This document shows, piece after piece, positions 20,238 to 30,341 of a stretch of DNA of 64,000 bases. The notes under the pieces were generated by a model, which did no database searches, was not told where the DNA came from, and saw only the letters and a list, made by a program, of their open reading frames with translations. The stretch is taken from the NCBI RefSeq assembly GCF_964019545.1, contig NZ_OZ026451.1, forward strand, positions 1,702,257 to 1,766,256. The letters run 5' to 3'. Both the position numbers and the translations under genes were made by a program. Origin of the DNA: Rickettsiella endosymbiont of Xylota segnis (GTDB lineage Bacteria; Pseudomonadota; Gammaproteobacteria; Diplorickettsiales; Diplorickettsiaceae). Position 1 is the stretch's first letter; each line of letters opens with the position of its first letter.

Positions 20238-20375
20238 TTTTTATTCTCAAACTTATAAAAAAGAGAAGTGTGATTAAAACCGAGCTTTAAAGCTAAAAAA
20301 GAAGTATATACTAGCGAATCTTTTTTAAAATAGCCAATTAAGATATTGACTGAATCAATTTAGAACAACTTCTAA

Positions 20376-21659
20376 TTAAGCACGTGGTTCTCGCATTAAA
20401 AATGTAGTGATAAAAGCAATACAAAACCCGATGGGTATAATGAGTAAAGCGCGATGATAATCACTGGAGGAATAGATTCTAAATTGATTTAATACCGTTC
20501 CTCGAAAATTTGCATCCATCAGCCAACCAAATAAAGGTTGAAAAACCGCGTAGCCTGCAATTGCCATAAAAGATACGACACTAACTGAGGTGGCAGTAAG
20601 ACTTTTCGGATTACTGGCAGCAACTAAAGGATAACTCAACACCTGACTACTAGTAAAAAAACCTAAAGCAAAAAATAGCGAAGCGATAGTTAAAATAGAA
20701 AACCCTGGTACACAGATAATTGTAATAACTATTAACTGGGAAATTATGACCCCTAACATCATAAGGGGTATACGCTTTTGAATTTTATCAGATGCCCATC
20801 CTACAACAGGACCACCAATGATCGTCCCTATAAAAAGCAAGCTTGGTGCAAATGATGCTTCTGTTGCAGAAAAATGATCCACTTGCTGCAAAAATAAACT
20901 CCCCCAAATAGCACCTAAAAGCGCAACGGGTAAATTGAGCAAGGAAACATACAACCCACATAAACTATTTTGTGGATTTAAATAGGCGAGTCGCCAACTT
21001 TTAAAAAGTCCCAATTTAGAAAGCTCTTGATGCGAATTTTTTTGTTCTTGATGTAAATTGGCTGGGTAATCTTGAACGAAACTTAAAATTACTAAGAAAA
21101 TAATAACGCCTAAACTTGCATCAAAAAATAAAGCATGGCGCCAACCTACTAATTCCACCAATAAAGTCAAAGGCGTTTGCGCTACCATCCCCCCCATCAT
21201 GGCCATCGTAACGATTAAGCCACTAACTAAAGCCATATTTTTTGCGGGAAACCAACGCGATGCGAGTCGGATACTGCTTAGAAAACAAAAAGCGCTACCG
21301 ATACCGCTCATGAACCGAAATATAGATGCCCATACAAATGAACTTGTCATTGCAAAAGCAACAATACCAATAATGCAAATAAACAAAGAAGAAAGAATAA
21401 TTTTATGTGTAGAAAATCGGTCTAACAAAGCCCCCGCAATCGGTAAAAATAATAAATTGGCGTAAAAGTAATAAGCCGATAACTTACCCAGTCCAGTTGC
21501 ATTAAGAGAAAAGGCATGCATCAAATCGGCACTGATAGCATTGAACATATTCATTTGAATAAATTCATAGAAAAAAAACAGTGCCGCTGAAAAACAAACT
21601 ATCCATGGCAGTTTTTTATCCATTATTGAAACATTCTCATGAACAGCTGAAGTCAGCAT
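20376..21659 (-). CDS. MFS transporter, Pht/Fpt-like phagosomal nutrient carrier (second of a pair)
   Basis: A 427-residue carrier with 12 hydrophobic segments. The first helix reads AALFFFYEFIQMNMFNAIS, a pattern I associate with the Pht transporters of Legionella and Fpt proteins of Francisella, which import amino acids or nucleosides in the host vacuole. It is closely similar over its whole length to the gene just upstream (20376-22972 holds two copies). Its ATG at 21659 overlaps the TGA of the first copy by seven bases and has a GAGAG site, so the pair is translationally coupled; a later ATG at 21623 is possible. Substrate unknown. Confidence 0.75.
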   Translation of the reverse strand: MLTSAVHENVSIMDKKLPWIVCFSAALFFFYEFIQMNMFNAISADLMHAFSLNATGLGKLSAYYFYANLLFLPIAGALLDRFSTHKIILSSLFICIIGIVAFAMTSSFVWASIFRFMSGIGSAFCFLSSIRLASRWFPAKNMALVSGLIVTMAMMGGMVAQTPLTLLVELVGWRHALFFDASLGVIIFLVILSFVQDYPANLHQEQKNSHQELSKLGLFKSWRLAYLNPQNSLCGLYVSLLNLPVALLGAIWGSLFLQQVDHFSATEASFAPSLLFIGTIIGGPVVGWASDKIQKRIPLMMLGVIISQLIVITIICVPGFSILTIASLFFALGFFTSSQVLSYPLVAASNPKSLTATSVSVVSFMAIAGYAVFQPLFGWLMDANFRGTVLNQFRIYSSSDYHRALLIIPIGFCIAFITTFLMREPRA

Positions 21660-22972
21660 AGATTATTCTCTCGAATAAAAGGTTGGCAAAAGGTCTCACG
21701 TAAGCAACACGCAGCAAGTAAACTCACTAAAAAGGCTATCGGCATAATAGCCATACCATAACGATAATTACTGGGTGAATAGAAAGGTGCGCCTTGTAAG
21801 AAGGTTTGATCCCAATGTAGATCGATTAACCACCCAAATAAGGGTTGGAATACGGCACCGCCACCCATAATTAGAATTGAAGCTAAACTCGTAGAAGTGC
21901 CTGTCAAATGTCTAGGATTGCTTTCTGCAATTAACGGATAGCTAATAATTTGTGTACTAGTAAAAAAGCCTAATAATAAAAATAAAATAAGCAAGGTATA
22001 ATAATGTAATACGGGTGTAAACATAATAATTAGCAAAACCAGTAAAGAAAACATAGCACCAATAATCATCAACAACCTTCGCCTACCAATAAAGTCAGAG
22101 AACCAACCTACCAAAGGTGAGCCAATGATAGTCCCTAAAAAGATCATGGTTGCAACTAATGAAGCTCGGGTTTTCTCAAGGTGATGCACTTGAGTTAAAT
22201 ACAAAGTCCCCCATAATGCACCCAACAAAATAATTGGTAAATTTAAAAGACAAGTATAAATTCCTGCTAAAGTATTCTGTTTATTCTGTAAGGATAAACT
22301 AATACTTTTGATTACAGAAATAGGCTTAGTGGCTTTATTTTCCGCCATTTTCTGTGATAGCTGATGCTTCGGATAGTCATAAACGAAGAAGTAAACCAAT
22401 AGGGTAATTAATATCCCTAGTCCGGCATTCATCATTACAGCAGTGCGCCATCCTAATGCATGTACAACCAGAGCGAAAGGGGTTTGCGCCACTATTCCAC
22501 CGGCCATGGCAATAGTAATGATAATACCAATCACCAACGCTAATCGCTGAGAAGAAAACCATCGCGTCGCTAACTTAATACAGCTTAAAAAGCAAAAGGC
22601 GTTACCTATCCCGGCTATAAAATGACTAAAAGCCGCTATTTCAAAAGATCGGCTTAAAGAAAACAAAATAGTAGAAAGAACAACCATAACCATCGCACTG
22701 AGTATAATAGTACGAATTGAAAAGCGATCGACTAAGATTCCAGCAAATAATAAAAAAATAACATCTGCATAAAAGTAAGTAGCAGATAAAAAACCTAATT
22801 GACTCGCATTTATTGAAAAATCATACATTAACTCTTGGCTAATGGAGTTGAACATACCCATCTGGATAAATTCGTAAAAGAAGAAGAGTGCGGCCGAAAG
22901 ACAAACCAGCCAGGGTTGAATCTTAGAAAAACTGAGATAGTCACAAATTCGCTTTAAGGTAGTTATGGCCAT
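21653..22972 (-). CDS. MFS transporter, Pht/Fpt-like phagosomal nutrient carrier (first of a pair)
   Basis: A 439-residue, 12-helix carrier and close paralogue of the following gene: both share FFFYEFIQMxMFN in helix 1, LDRFS or VDRFS after helix 2, GIGxAFCFLS in helix 4 and the LFGWL segment near the end. They differ most in the central cytoplasmic loop (about residues 195-215), which here carries HQLSQKMAENKATK. The tandem arrangement suggests duplication followed by division of substrates. ATG start at 22972. The family link is inference from motifs; the exact substrate cannot be predicted. Confidence 0.75.
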   Translation of the reverse strand: MAITTLKRICDYLSFSKIQPWLVCLSAALFFFYEFIQMGMFNSISQELMYDFSINASQLGFLSATYFYADVIFLLFAGILVDRFSIRTIILSAMVMVVLSTILFSLSRSFEIAAFSHFIAGIGNAFCFLSCIKLATRWFSSQRLALVIGIIITIAMAGGIVAQTPFALVVHALGWRTAVMMNAGLGILITLLVYFFVYDYPKHQLSQKMAENKATKPISVIKSISLSLQNKQNTLAGIYTCLLNLPIILLGALWGTLYLTQVHHLEKTRASLVATMIFLGTIIGSPLVGWFSDFIGRRRLLMIIGAMFSLLVLLIIMFTPVLHYYTLLILFLLLGFFTSTQIISYPLIAESNPRHLTGTSTSLASILIMGGGAVFQPLFGWLIDLHWDQTFLQGAPFYSPSNYRYGMAIMPIAFLVSLLAACCLRETFCQPFIRENNLC

Positions 22973-23086
22973 TAATGCCTCAAATAGAGAATAGACTTAT
23001 AAACTTCTGTCTTTTATTTTTAGGGACTATTTGGGAAGCGTAGTGTATAACAAGGTCAGTGTTTTGTCCAAGTTAAATCAAACCTC

Positions 23087-24784
23087 CTATACTGCTGTAA
23101 TGCCGAATGCACTGCCTGAACTATCATTTGAGAGCTCATCATCATTATGGACTTCAACTTGTATTTGAGAAGCTTTAAAAGAAGGTTCAAAAAAAGTTGC
23201 TTTTAATGAAGATAAAGATTTCTCAGTTGCCATAACTCTTGCTTGCATTAATAGACTATCATCCTCTTGGATACGATTACTGGCATAAGAATTCATGAAA
23301 GCAGCAATACTAGCAATACGAGAGACACATGAATCAGTAAATACCAAAGCCGCGTTACCCAAGGCATTGATAATTAGTGCCAAAAATTCCACTATCTGCC
23401 CTAAATAATATTTTGTATCTTTTGTTAAGTTAGAATTAGAGTTCCTTTCATTAAATAAACTATTACACCAAGCAAGTGCCGTTTTCAAGGTAAAGGGTAA
23501 ATCCCCTAAAATTGCGGCTATTGTTATGGCATCCGCAGCAACCCAACCTAATAGCCCAGCCAAAGTTTTTGTCCCAGTGAAATCAAGATAAATCAAACCA
23601 AAAAAGGCAACAGCCATAACCAATACCTTAAAAATATAAACAAAAAACTGAGTAACGGTTATATTTTGCCATTTTTCTTGAATATTCCCTTTGAAATCTT
23701 CCCATGAAAACTGCGACTTTAAAACGCCATAAAAGGTCCTTAGCATAACGATGGTTAAGCCAATTAATAACGCAGCGGCTAATACCCCCAAGAGAGCGAC
23801 AGTCAAATGTGGACATGTTGCGGCCAATGCCGGACAAATAAGCGCTATCATGTTTGTACCTTCAAGGTAGGTAATTGCAGCTGCTGCAATTCCCACGGAT
23901 AAAGAAAGAAACCCAGCAGGTAAAAGTAGAAACTTCTTACTTCTAGATAATTGTAGATGATTATCTTTTTTGCAAAGATCTTGAAAAAATTGTGGAATAT
24001 GCTGTGAGAAAAGCTGGAAATTGGCTCGGGTTCCCGCTAGGAAAATTAGCAAGCTTAGAGGAATCACAAATCCCAAAGGCAAACTAAATCCTACTAGTAA
24101 GATGAAAATAGCTCCGCCTGTACTTAATCCACACGCTAATGATGCAATCAATCCGATACTAAAACCACATCCATAAAGAAGTTTGTCAGACCAGAAAGAA
24201 AAAGTAGAAATTAATTTAACGGCCTCTAAAAATACATTGTCAATTTTAGATGAGTAGTTAAATTTTTTATATTTTAAAAATTTATCAATAACTTTTATTA
24301 AAGATTTCTTTTTAATAGCTGAATCAATATCATCATCCTGATAGATTTTTTCTAAGCAATTCAGTGAATGTTCGATCAATTTTTTTTCATTATTATCTTC
24401 AGCAACCTGCCAAAATCTCTGTAAGTTTTGCACAACCATAGTATATAAACCACGGTGTATATACTTTCTAGTAGGCTTAGATATCTTATTTTTAAACTTC
24501 ATTAATTGACGTATTTTTTTTCTTTCGACCTCATCAATTTCATCCCAATTTTCTACGAAATCAGACCAGGCTAAAATAAAACATAAACATTCAAATAAAT
24601 TTTTTAACTCCACTTCAGAGTTAAACTTGTTTACATCAGAATTATTATTTTTAACACGCTGTAATTTCTTATTAGTTCTTTCACTTTGAATATTTTTGCC
24701 AAAAGTTAACTGGGCAGCTAATCCTGATGAATAAAAATTTTTAACATACCCATTAGAATAGGTATCTGGAGCTTTATTTGGCAT
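23087..24784 (-). CDS. Orphan multi-spanning membrane protein, candidate secreted effector
   Basis: A 565-residue protein I do not recognise. About 195 N-terminal residues are charged and helical (LMKFKNKISKPTRKYIHRG and similar). Then come roughly six to eight hydrophobic segments between residues 200 and 490, and a polar, acidic tail ending in VEVHNDDELSNDSSGSAFG. Such a layout occurs in membrane-inserted type IVB effectors, whose export signal is a C-terminal tail rich in small and acidic residues; that is inference only. No sugar- or ion-transport motif is visible. Start moved from GTG 24793 to ATG 24784, which has AGGAAG 8 bases upstream. It is transcribed alone. Confidence 0.6.
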   Translation of the reverse strand: MPNKAPDTYSNGYVKNFYSSGLAAQLTFGKNIQSERTNKKLQRVKNNNSDVNKFNSEVELKNLFECLCFILAWSDFVENWDEIDEVERKKIRQLMKFKNKISKPTRKYIHRGLYTMVVQNLQRFWQVAEDNNEKKLIEHSLNCLEKIYQDDDIDSAIKKKSLIKVIDKFLKYKKFNYSSKIDNVFLEAVKLISTFSFWSDKLLYGCGFSIGLIASLACGLSTGGAIFILLVGFSLPLGFVIPLSLLIFLAGTRANFQLFSQHIPQFFQDLCKKDNHLQLSRSKKFLLLPAGFLSLSVGIAAAAITYLEGTNMIALICPALAATCPHLTVALLGVLAAALLIGLTIVMLRTFYGVLKSQFSWEDFKGNIQEKWQNITVTQFFVYIFKVLVMAVAFFGLIYLDFTGTKTLAGLLGWVAADAITIAAILGDLPFTLKTALAWCNSLFNERNSNSNLTKDTKYYLGQIVEFLALIINALGNAALVFTDSCVSRIASIAAFMNSYASNRIQEDDSLLMQARVMATEKSLSSLKATFFEPSFKASQIQVEVHNDDELSNDSSGSAFGITAV

Positions 24785-24921
24785 AAAATACACTTCCTAA
24801 CAAAAGCTGTTACTAAAAAACCCTGTATCATAGATTTATATTAAGCATATAAAATTAAGAAAATATTAAAAGGGCTAAAAATATTCTAGTTTATAGGTTC
24901 TGTGCACGAAGGGTAGATCTT

Positions 24922-24955
24922 AAAAAATTAGCTAAAGCTAAATAGCTGCTAATTT
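24922..24955 (-). terminator. Terminator overlapping the tdk stop codon
   Basis: AAATTAGC at 24925-24932 pairs with GCTAATTT at 24948-24955, and an A run at 24922-24927 gives a U tract on the minus-strand transcript. The upstream arm lies within the last tdk codons. Confidence 0.65.
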
Positions 24956-25516
24956 AAAGTGTTTTCTGCAAACTGCAATATAACGTTCATTCCCGCCAAT
25001 TTCAATTTGTTTTCCCTTGGTTACTTTATGGTTCTCAGCATCAAATCTGATATTCATAATCGCTTTGCGGCCACAATAACAGACAGTTTTTATCTCGTTG
25101 ATCTCATCAGCCCATATCAATAAATAAAGACTCCCTTCAAAAGGCTCAGCTTGAAAATCACTCCGCAATCCATAACATAAAACTGGGATATTTAACCGAT
25201 CAACCACCATCGTCAATTGTAATACTTGTTTTTTCGTCAAAAATTGCGCTTCATCAATTAAGACACATTTTAATTCTTGTTTTTGCCTTAAATAAGTCTG
25301 CACATGTTCAAGTAAATCATCTTTTAACGTGAATAAATTCGCCTCTGCGTTTAGACCAATCCTTGAACTTATGCACCCCACTTTATGTCGATCATCGATA
25401 GTTGGAGCAAACAATAAAGTTTGCATGCCACGTTCTTGATAATTATAGCTTGCTTGCAGTAAAGCAGTGCTTTTACCAGCATTCATAGCAGAATAGTAAA
25501 AATAGAGCTTAGCCAT
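24938..25516 (-). CDS. tdk: Thymidine kinase
   Basis: Salvage enzyme that phosphorylates thymidine to dTMP. The 192-residue type II thymidine kinase has the P-loop SAMNAGKST at residues 9-17, the catalytic Glu89 in LIDEAQFL and zinc-binding Cys residues (VCYCGRKA and the later VCRKH). ATG start. It stands alone between an orphan membrane protein and a divergent thioredoxin-like gene. Retention fits thymidine salvage from a host, but the gene is also usual in free-living relatives. Confidence 0.95.
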   Translation of the reverse strand: MAKLYFYYSAMNAGKSTALLQASYNYQERGMQTLLFAPTIDDRHKVGCISSRIGLNAEANLFTLKDDLLEHVQTYLRQKQELKCVLIDEAQFLTKKQVLQLTMVVDRLNIPVLCYGLRSDFQAEPFEGSLYLLIWADEINEIKTVCYCGRKAIMNIRFDAENHKVTKGKQIEIGGNERYIAVCRKHFKLAAI

Positions 25517-25582
25517 AATTGAAAATATAATGAATAAAAGTTTAGGTTATAATACATTAATATTGAAAATGGGAGAATCTTT

Positions 25583-26137
25583 ATGGCACTAACCCCCTCC
25601 AACATGATTGATTTAGAGACCAAGGCTCCAGATTTTAAATTGTTGGATACAGTTACTGGCAAACCCTACGACTTAAAAGAAACCAAAAATTCCAAAGCAA
25701 CGGTCATTATGTTTATTTGCAATCACTGTCCGTATGTAAAGCACGTCATACTTGAGCTTGTCAAACTCGCAAAAGATTACCAATCTAAAGGTATAGCCTT
25801 TATAGCTATTAATGCTAATGATGTCATAGCTTATCCAGAAGATGCTCCTAAAAAAATGACTCAATTAGCTAAACAATTAGGGTTTAGTTTCCCCTATCTC
25901 TATGATGAAACGCAGTCTATAGCTAAAGCCTATCAAGCAGCTTGCACACCTGATTTTTTTATTTTCAATAAAAACCTCTTATGTGTCTATCGAGGTCAGT
26001 TAGATGGATCCCGACCTGGAAATAAAATTCCAGTAACGGGTAAGGATATTCGCTCAGCCTTAGATAATATTCTTCAAGGAAAACCTGTTAGTCCACAACA
26101 ACAACCGAGTATGGGTTGTAATATAAAATGGAAATAG
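25583..26137 (+). CDS. Thioredoxin-fold redoxin (AhpC/TSA-Redoxin type) with a CNHC active site
   Basis: A 184-residue cytoplasmic protein without a signal peptide. The thioredoxin-like active site is CNHC at residues 46-49 (MFICNHCPYVKH), and the cis-proline loop is ACTPDFF. It ends in SMGCNIKWK, as do other members of this redoxin subgroup. These proteins are annotated as thioredoxin family or peroxiredoxin-like; the precise substrate is unknown. ATG start with GGGAGA upstream. Divergent from tdk and convergent with the AT-rich orphan gene that follows. Confidence 0.85.
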   Translation: MALTPSNMIDLETKAPDFKLLDTVTGKPYDLKETKNSKATVIMFICNHCPYVKHVILELVKLAKDYQSKGIAFIAINANDVIAYPEDAPKKMTQLAKQLGFSFPYLYDETQSIAKAYQAACTPDFFIFNKNLLCVYRGQLDGSRPGNKIPVTGKDIRSALDNILQGKPVSPQQQPSMGCNIKWK

Positions 26138-26152
26138 AAATTTAATTTTAAT

Positions 26153-28096
26153 TTATCTCCACCATTTCAGAGAAAAATGCAATTTACTTACATTATTTAA
26201 GTCAACTATTTCACCATTTTCTGAAACTTTTCCACTCTCTGTGCTACAAGCAATTTTGAGATAATTAAATTCGTTGATGCAACTTTCAGCTTGATTAGAT
26301 AGAATCAAAATATTATCTAATAACTTTTTAATTTCCTCATGTTTTTTTAACCTATCGACTATAGATTGGCGAGAATCGAGGACGTTTAACGAATTCAAAT
26401 TAATTGAATGATCTTGTATTTTATTTTTAAAAAAATTAATATCTTTTTTAATACCATACAACTTATCTATATTTTCTACGTTAGGCACTGGCTTTTCAGT
26501 AATTTTCTTAAATTTTTCTTCCAATAATTTTAAATACAATTTTTCTGATAAACGCTCATTGAATCCTTTCTCGAATACACGAGCTGGGCTTATACCCGAA
26601 AAAATAAAATTCCACCATTTTAATTTAGTAATTTTATTCCTAATAAACTCGAAGGTAAATTCTTCTTGAAAATTTAAAAGAAAGATTTTAACAAATTTAT
26701 CTTTATGGCTTTGATTACAAAAATAATAATTGCCTGTGAAATAATTTAATAATTTTTTAAGCATATTAGTATTTTTTTCCAAATAACTATTTCTAATTAA
26801 TGCAGAATCGAGATTGACCTGGAAAAATGTACTTATATCATCTGAAAGTAATTTAAAAACTTGTTGAGCATTATTATTAGAAATAAAATCATCCAAAAAA
26901 ACAAGTTTTGAAAATACAATTTCTTTTTGCTTTTTAGCTTGTATGTTTAGTAAACAATATTTATTATCAAAAGCTAAAGTTTTTTGCTCAAACAGAATTA
27001 ATGCACTTTCTAAAAATTTGCCAATATTTTCCCTGCTAAAATTTTCCTTAATCTTTCTGTAACAATCATCTAAAAATCTTACGTAATCTGAAAAGACACC
27101 TAAATCTTCAGAAAATTTATCTATTTTTTCTAATGTCTCTCTTATTTTATTGATAGAAATTAGAATATGTTTAGAAAATCTAATTAATTGTTGAAACTTT
27201 TCATAATCAACTGTTTTGAGAAATGCAGTTAAAAGGCTATCTTTACTCGCTTCAAAGAAAGGAAGTTTTATATTTACTGATTGAGAAACAAATGTTTTCT
27301 TATAAATTTCAATTGTTTTTAGAATTCGTAATTTATCGGGGAGAAACAACTTACTTATTTTTTGACGATTCCGATCCTTTTTAGTATTTTCTATCTTTTG
27401 TTCAATATTACGTTGTCTAGCATCCTCATCTTCTTTATCAACAAAAAGATCATATTCATATATTTTAATTTTTCTTTTTAAATTATTTAAATAAGACTCT
27501 TCATCGATTTCTATTTTTCCTAAACATTCTAACTCTTGTTTAAACAATTTTTCCTGCAATAATTTTCTTTTAATTTTTTTGGGATATACAATTTCTAAAT
27601 TAATATTATCTAAAAAACATCGGTACCAATTAAAAAACTCATAACCTTTCCCTTCTTCATCAAACTCAATAATTCGCGGTTTAAGTTTTTTCTTCTGTCT
27701 AGGAAAAATGTCTTTAAAAACAGGGGCAAGAGATTTCTTTAATTCCGTATCGGAATTCGCATCGTTATTTTTAGCATATGCTTTCAGAGAAGAAAGATTG
27801 TCAAATATTTTTTGCTCCTGTAAATTATGCCAATTTTTTATTAAATTAAGCAAAACCTTCTCTATAAAACCCGCCTTTTCCGTATTAAATTTATTTGTAA
27901 TATAAAAAAAGGTTCTGTCTATGAAAGTTGTTATTAGAGAAATATTAATGGAGGGTGACTTGAGATCTATTTTCTTAATCCAATCCCGTATTACAAGTAA
28001 GTTTTCAGAAGGTCTATTTGATATTTCATCAATGATTGTGTGCTTTTGTTTTTCTGCTTTCTGAATAAGAGCTAAGCTTTCGGTTTCAGTTGTCAT
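26153..28096 (-). CDS. Large AT-rich orphan protein with predicted helical/coiled-coil structure
   Basis: A 647-residue protein I do not recognise. It is rich in Lys, Asn, Ile, Phe and Leu, with few Gly or Pro, and almost wholly helical in character. Strongly charged stretches such as KEDEDARQRNIEQKIENTK (about residues 225-245) look like coiled coil. No signal peptide, membrane helix or catalytic motif is evident. The gene is far more AT-rich than flanking housekeeping genes. Start placed at ATG 28096 (GAGA upstream) rather than TTG 28108. It follows another orphan gene of the same style by about 80 bases. A type IVB effector or other host-interaction protein is possible but unproven. Confidence 0.55.
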   Translation of the reverse strand: MTTETESLALIQKAEKQKHTIIDEISNRPSENLLVIRDWIKKIDLKSPSINISLITTFIDRTFFYITNKFNTEKAGFIEKVLLNLIKNWHNLQEQKIFDNLSSLKAYAKNNDANSDTELKKSLAPVFKDIFPRQKKKLKPRIIEFDEEGKGYEFFNWYRCFLDNINLEIVYPKKIKRKLLQEKLFKQELECLGKIEIDEESYLNNLKRKIKIYEYDLFVDKEDEDARQRNIEQKIENTKKDRNRQKISKLFLPDKLRILKTIEIYKKTFVSQSVNIKLPFFEASKDSLLTAFLKTVDYEKFQQLIRFSKHILISINKIRETLEKIDKFSEDLGVFSDYVRFLDDCYRKIKENFSRENIGKFLESALILFEQKTLAFDNKYCLLNIQAKKQKEIVFSKLVFLDDFISNNNAQQVFKLLSDDISTFFQVNLDSALIRNSYLEKNTNMLKKLLNYFTGNYYFCNQSHKDKFVKIFLLNFQEEFTFEFIRNKITKLKWWNFIFSGISPARVFEKGFNERLSEKLYLKLLEEKFKKITEKPVPNVENIDKLYGIKKDINFFKNKIQDHSINLNSLNVLDSRQSIVDRLKKHEEIKKLLDNILILSNQAESCINEFNYLKIACSTESGKVSENGEIVDLNNVSKLHFSLKWWR

Positions 28097-28174
28097 TTGA
28101 TTTCTCAATATTATTTTTTATTATAATTAATTAACTGAATTTTTATCTTATATTTACTCCATAAATATTAAAAA

Positions 28175-30292
28175 TTAATTTACTAGTATTAGAAATGGAA
28201 AAGAGTGACGAGATGAATCAGTTGCAGAGGAAGTTGAAGCAGAAGGATAAAAACTTACTTGGCCAATGTTATGAGATGCTATGGTTTTGTTTATTTTTTC
28301 TTTTGAGCGATTACTATTATGCAATTTAAACTTTTTTAATTGATTCAATTGAGCAACTATATATTGATTAAATTCATTTAGAATATTAACTACAACATCG
28401 TTTTTATAAGGTGAAAAAGCTTTTAATAATGTAATTATTTTTTCAACTAAATTTTCATTGTTATTATTAAATAACTTGGTTTTCAATTCCTCTGTTTGAC
28501 TAATAACACCAGGTAAACATAATTGTTCCGCCCAGGTATGAGCAAAAGTTGTTTTATTCAGCCATGGCCAACGTACAATTCCGTAAGTAAACAATAAGGG
28601 CCAAAAACTTTGTTTTGATATAAAATTATTAATATTGTCGAAAGATGGAGTATCACCTAAATCGGCTTTTAATTTTTTTATGGAAAAATCAATATTGAAG
28701 TAGCCTCGATGAAATATTTTGTAAGACAAACTAATTTTATTAATCTCAGATTTTGCTAACCAATAATCCTTTTTTTCTATTTCATTATTAATTCTTTTAA
28801 ACTCGTCAAGTATTTTTGAAATTTGCAATTTCAGTAACGTATCAATAGATTCTTCAAAATCCGCTATATTTTCAGTTATTTTAATTTGACCCGTATCATT
28901 TTGATTATGTTGATTGAAAAGCGGTTTAACACAGTTAAGTATTAAATTCCAATCATTTAATTTTTTTTCAATCGACGATAGTTTTTCTTTATCTTTTGTT
29001 AATGAATTATTCAAATCTATTTGATAGGTGTCTTCGTCCTTTTTAGAAAATGAAGGTGCAGGAATTTTTTTGATTAAAGTGGTTACTCGGTTTGCGTTAT
29101 TTTCTGCAAATTCTTCTAAATTTTCTACTGTGTCTGCTGTTATGGCTTTTCCTTTTTCTATAATTTGGTTTGCTGTACTACTTATTTTTTTCCAACCTTC
29201 TTTAAAGAATTTTGACGAAAAATTATCAGCGCTAGCCTTTCTTTTAAATGTATCATTATAATTAACTTTAGCATCATCAAGTTTACGCTTTAATTTTTTA
29301 CTATTAACATCGGTAGTGAAGAAAGTGCCAAAATCAAACTCTTTCAAAATAAGGGCAACTTGAACAGATTCCTGTTGTAAGCTTTTATTTGCTAAATTAT
29401 CAGTTATTGAGCGTGAAATTTTTTCTTGTATATCTTTTTCAAATTGGTTTAAATCGATTAGGTCGTTCCTAATTAGTCTGTTTAAATTAAAACTATTAGA
29501 TTTTTTCTTTACTTGTTCATTGTAATCTTTAAAAGCAGAATGCATTATGTGTAAGGCCTGATGCAAATCCTCAGCCTCCATTTGAGCATCCGCAAGACAC
29601 ATTTCAATAAAAATACTGCTAAACAGAATTAATGATGAATCGTTTTTATTTTTTATAATTTCTAAAAGTTGTTTTAACAGATCTTGAAAAAGTAGCTTAT
29701 TATCTAATTCATGAATAATTCCATAAAAAATTTTTCTGATATCACTTTCATTACTCCCATGCTCTAAATCGTTTATATAGTTTAAATTCGCTTCATTAGG
29801 GATATAGTTCTCCTCAGTTACAAACTTTTGTAGCAAGTCTAAGGCACCAATAAATTCTTTATTACAATGTGACTCTTCTTTGCCCGTTTCAATCTTCTCT
29901 AACAATTTTATGGATAAATAGAAATAATTCAATTTAAGTTGGTAGCTGTTGAGATTTAAAACCTTACTAATAAAAAATTTCATTTCCTTATAGTTATGTT
30001 CTATTATTTTTCCTGAGGTATTTATATATACCCTAGCTAGCATAGGCCTTAGAGTATCAAGATATTTCCGGAGAGGACCACTACCTGGAATTAGCCAATC
30101 AGGTAAATCATTTACTATCTGCTCGCAGGTTTTTATTTTATTTTCAAATCGTTGTTTAGCTTTCTCGACGAGAAATGAAGGGAGGTTTAAATTCAGTTCC
30201 TCTTCATGTTCAAGACATTTCGACAAATAGTTACGCATTTTTTCATTTTTTATTGAATCTTCGATCAAATTTTGAAGTTTTTCGTCCTTCAT
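28175..30292 (-). CDS. Large AT-rich orphan protein, second of the pair
   Basis: A 705-residue protein without recognised family. It is Lys/Asn/Leu-rich and helical throughout, without a signal peptide or a clear membrane helix. Landmarks are LPDWLIPGSGPLRKYLDTLR (about residues 63-82), a basic segment SKKLKRKLDDAKVNYND near 330-346, and a more hydrophobic, Trp-containing part SFWPLLFTYGIVRWPWL near 575-591. The tail is Ser/Thr-rich (SASTSSATDSS). ATG start. It is probably co-transcribed with the 647-residue orphan downstream; both are unusually AT-rich. Distant relatedness of the two is possible but I cannot show it by eye. Confidence 0.55.
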   Translation of the reverse strand: MKDEKLQNLIEDSIKNEKMRNYLSKCLEHEEELNLNLPSFLVEKAKQRFENKIKTCEQIVNDLPDWLIPGSGPLRKYLDTLRPMLARVYINTSGKIIEHNYKEMKFFISKVLNLNSYQLKLNYFYLSIKLLEKIETGKEESHCNKEFIGALDLLQKFVTEENYIPNEANLNYINDLEHGSNESDIRKIFYGIIHELDNKLLFQDLLKQLLEIIKNKNDSSLILFSSIFIEMCLADAQMEAEDLHQALHIMHSAFKDYNEQVKKKSNSFNLNRLIRNDLIDLNQFEKDIQEKISRSITDNLANKSLQQESVQVALILKEFDFGTFFTTDVNSKKLKRKLDDAKVNYNDTFKRKASADNFSSKFFKEGWKKISSTANQIIEKGKAITADTVENLEEFAENNANRVTTLIKKIPAPSFSKKDEDTYQIDLNNSLTKDKEKLSSIEKKLNDWNLILNCVKPLFNQHNQNDTGQIKITENIADFEESIDTLLKLQISKILDEFKRINNEIEKKDYWLAKSEINKISLSYKIFHRGYFNIDFSIKKLKADLGDTPSFDNINNFISKQSFWPLLFTYGIVRWPWLNKTTFAHTWAEQLCLPGVISQTEELKTKLFNNNNENLVEKIITLLKAFSPYKNDVVVNILNEFNQYIVAQLNQLKKFKLHNSNRSKEKINKTIASHNIGQVSFYPSASTSSATDSSRHSFPFLILVN

Positions 30293-30341
30293 ATCTCTGC
30301 CTTTAATTATTTATATTTTTTTACTATTTAACTTTAATAGA

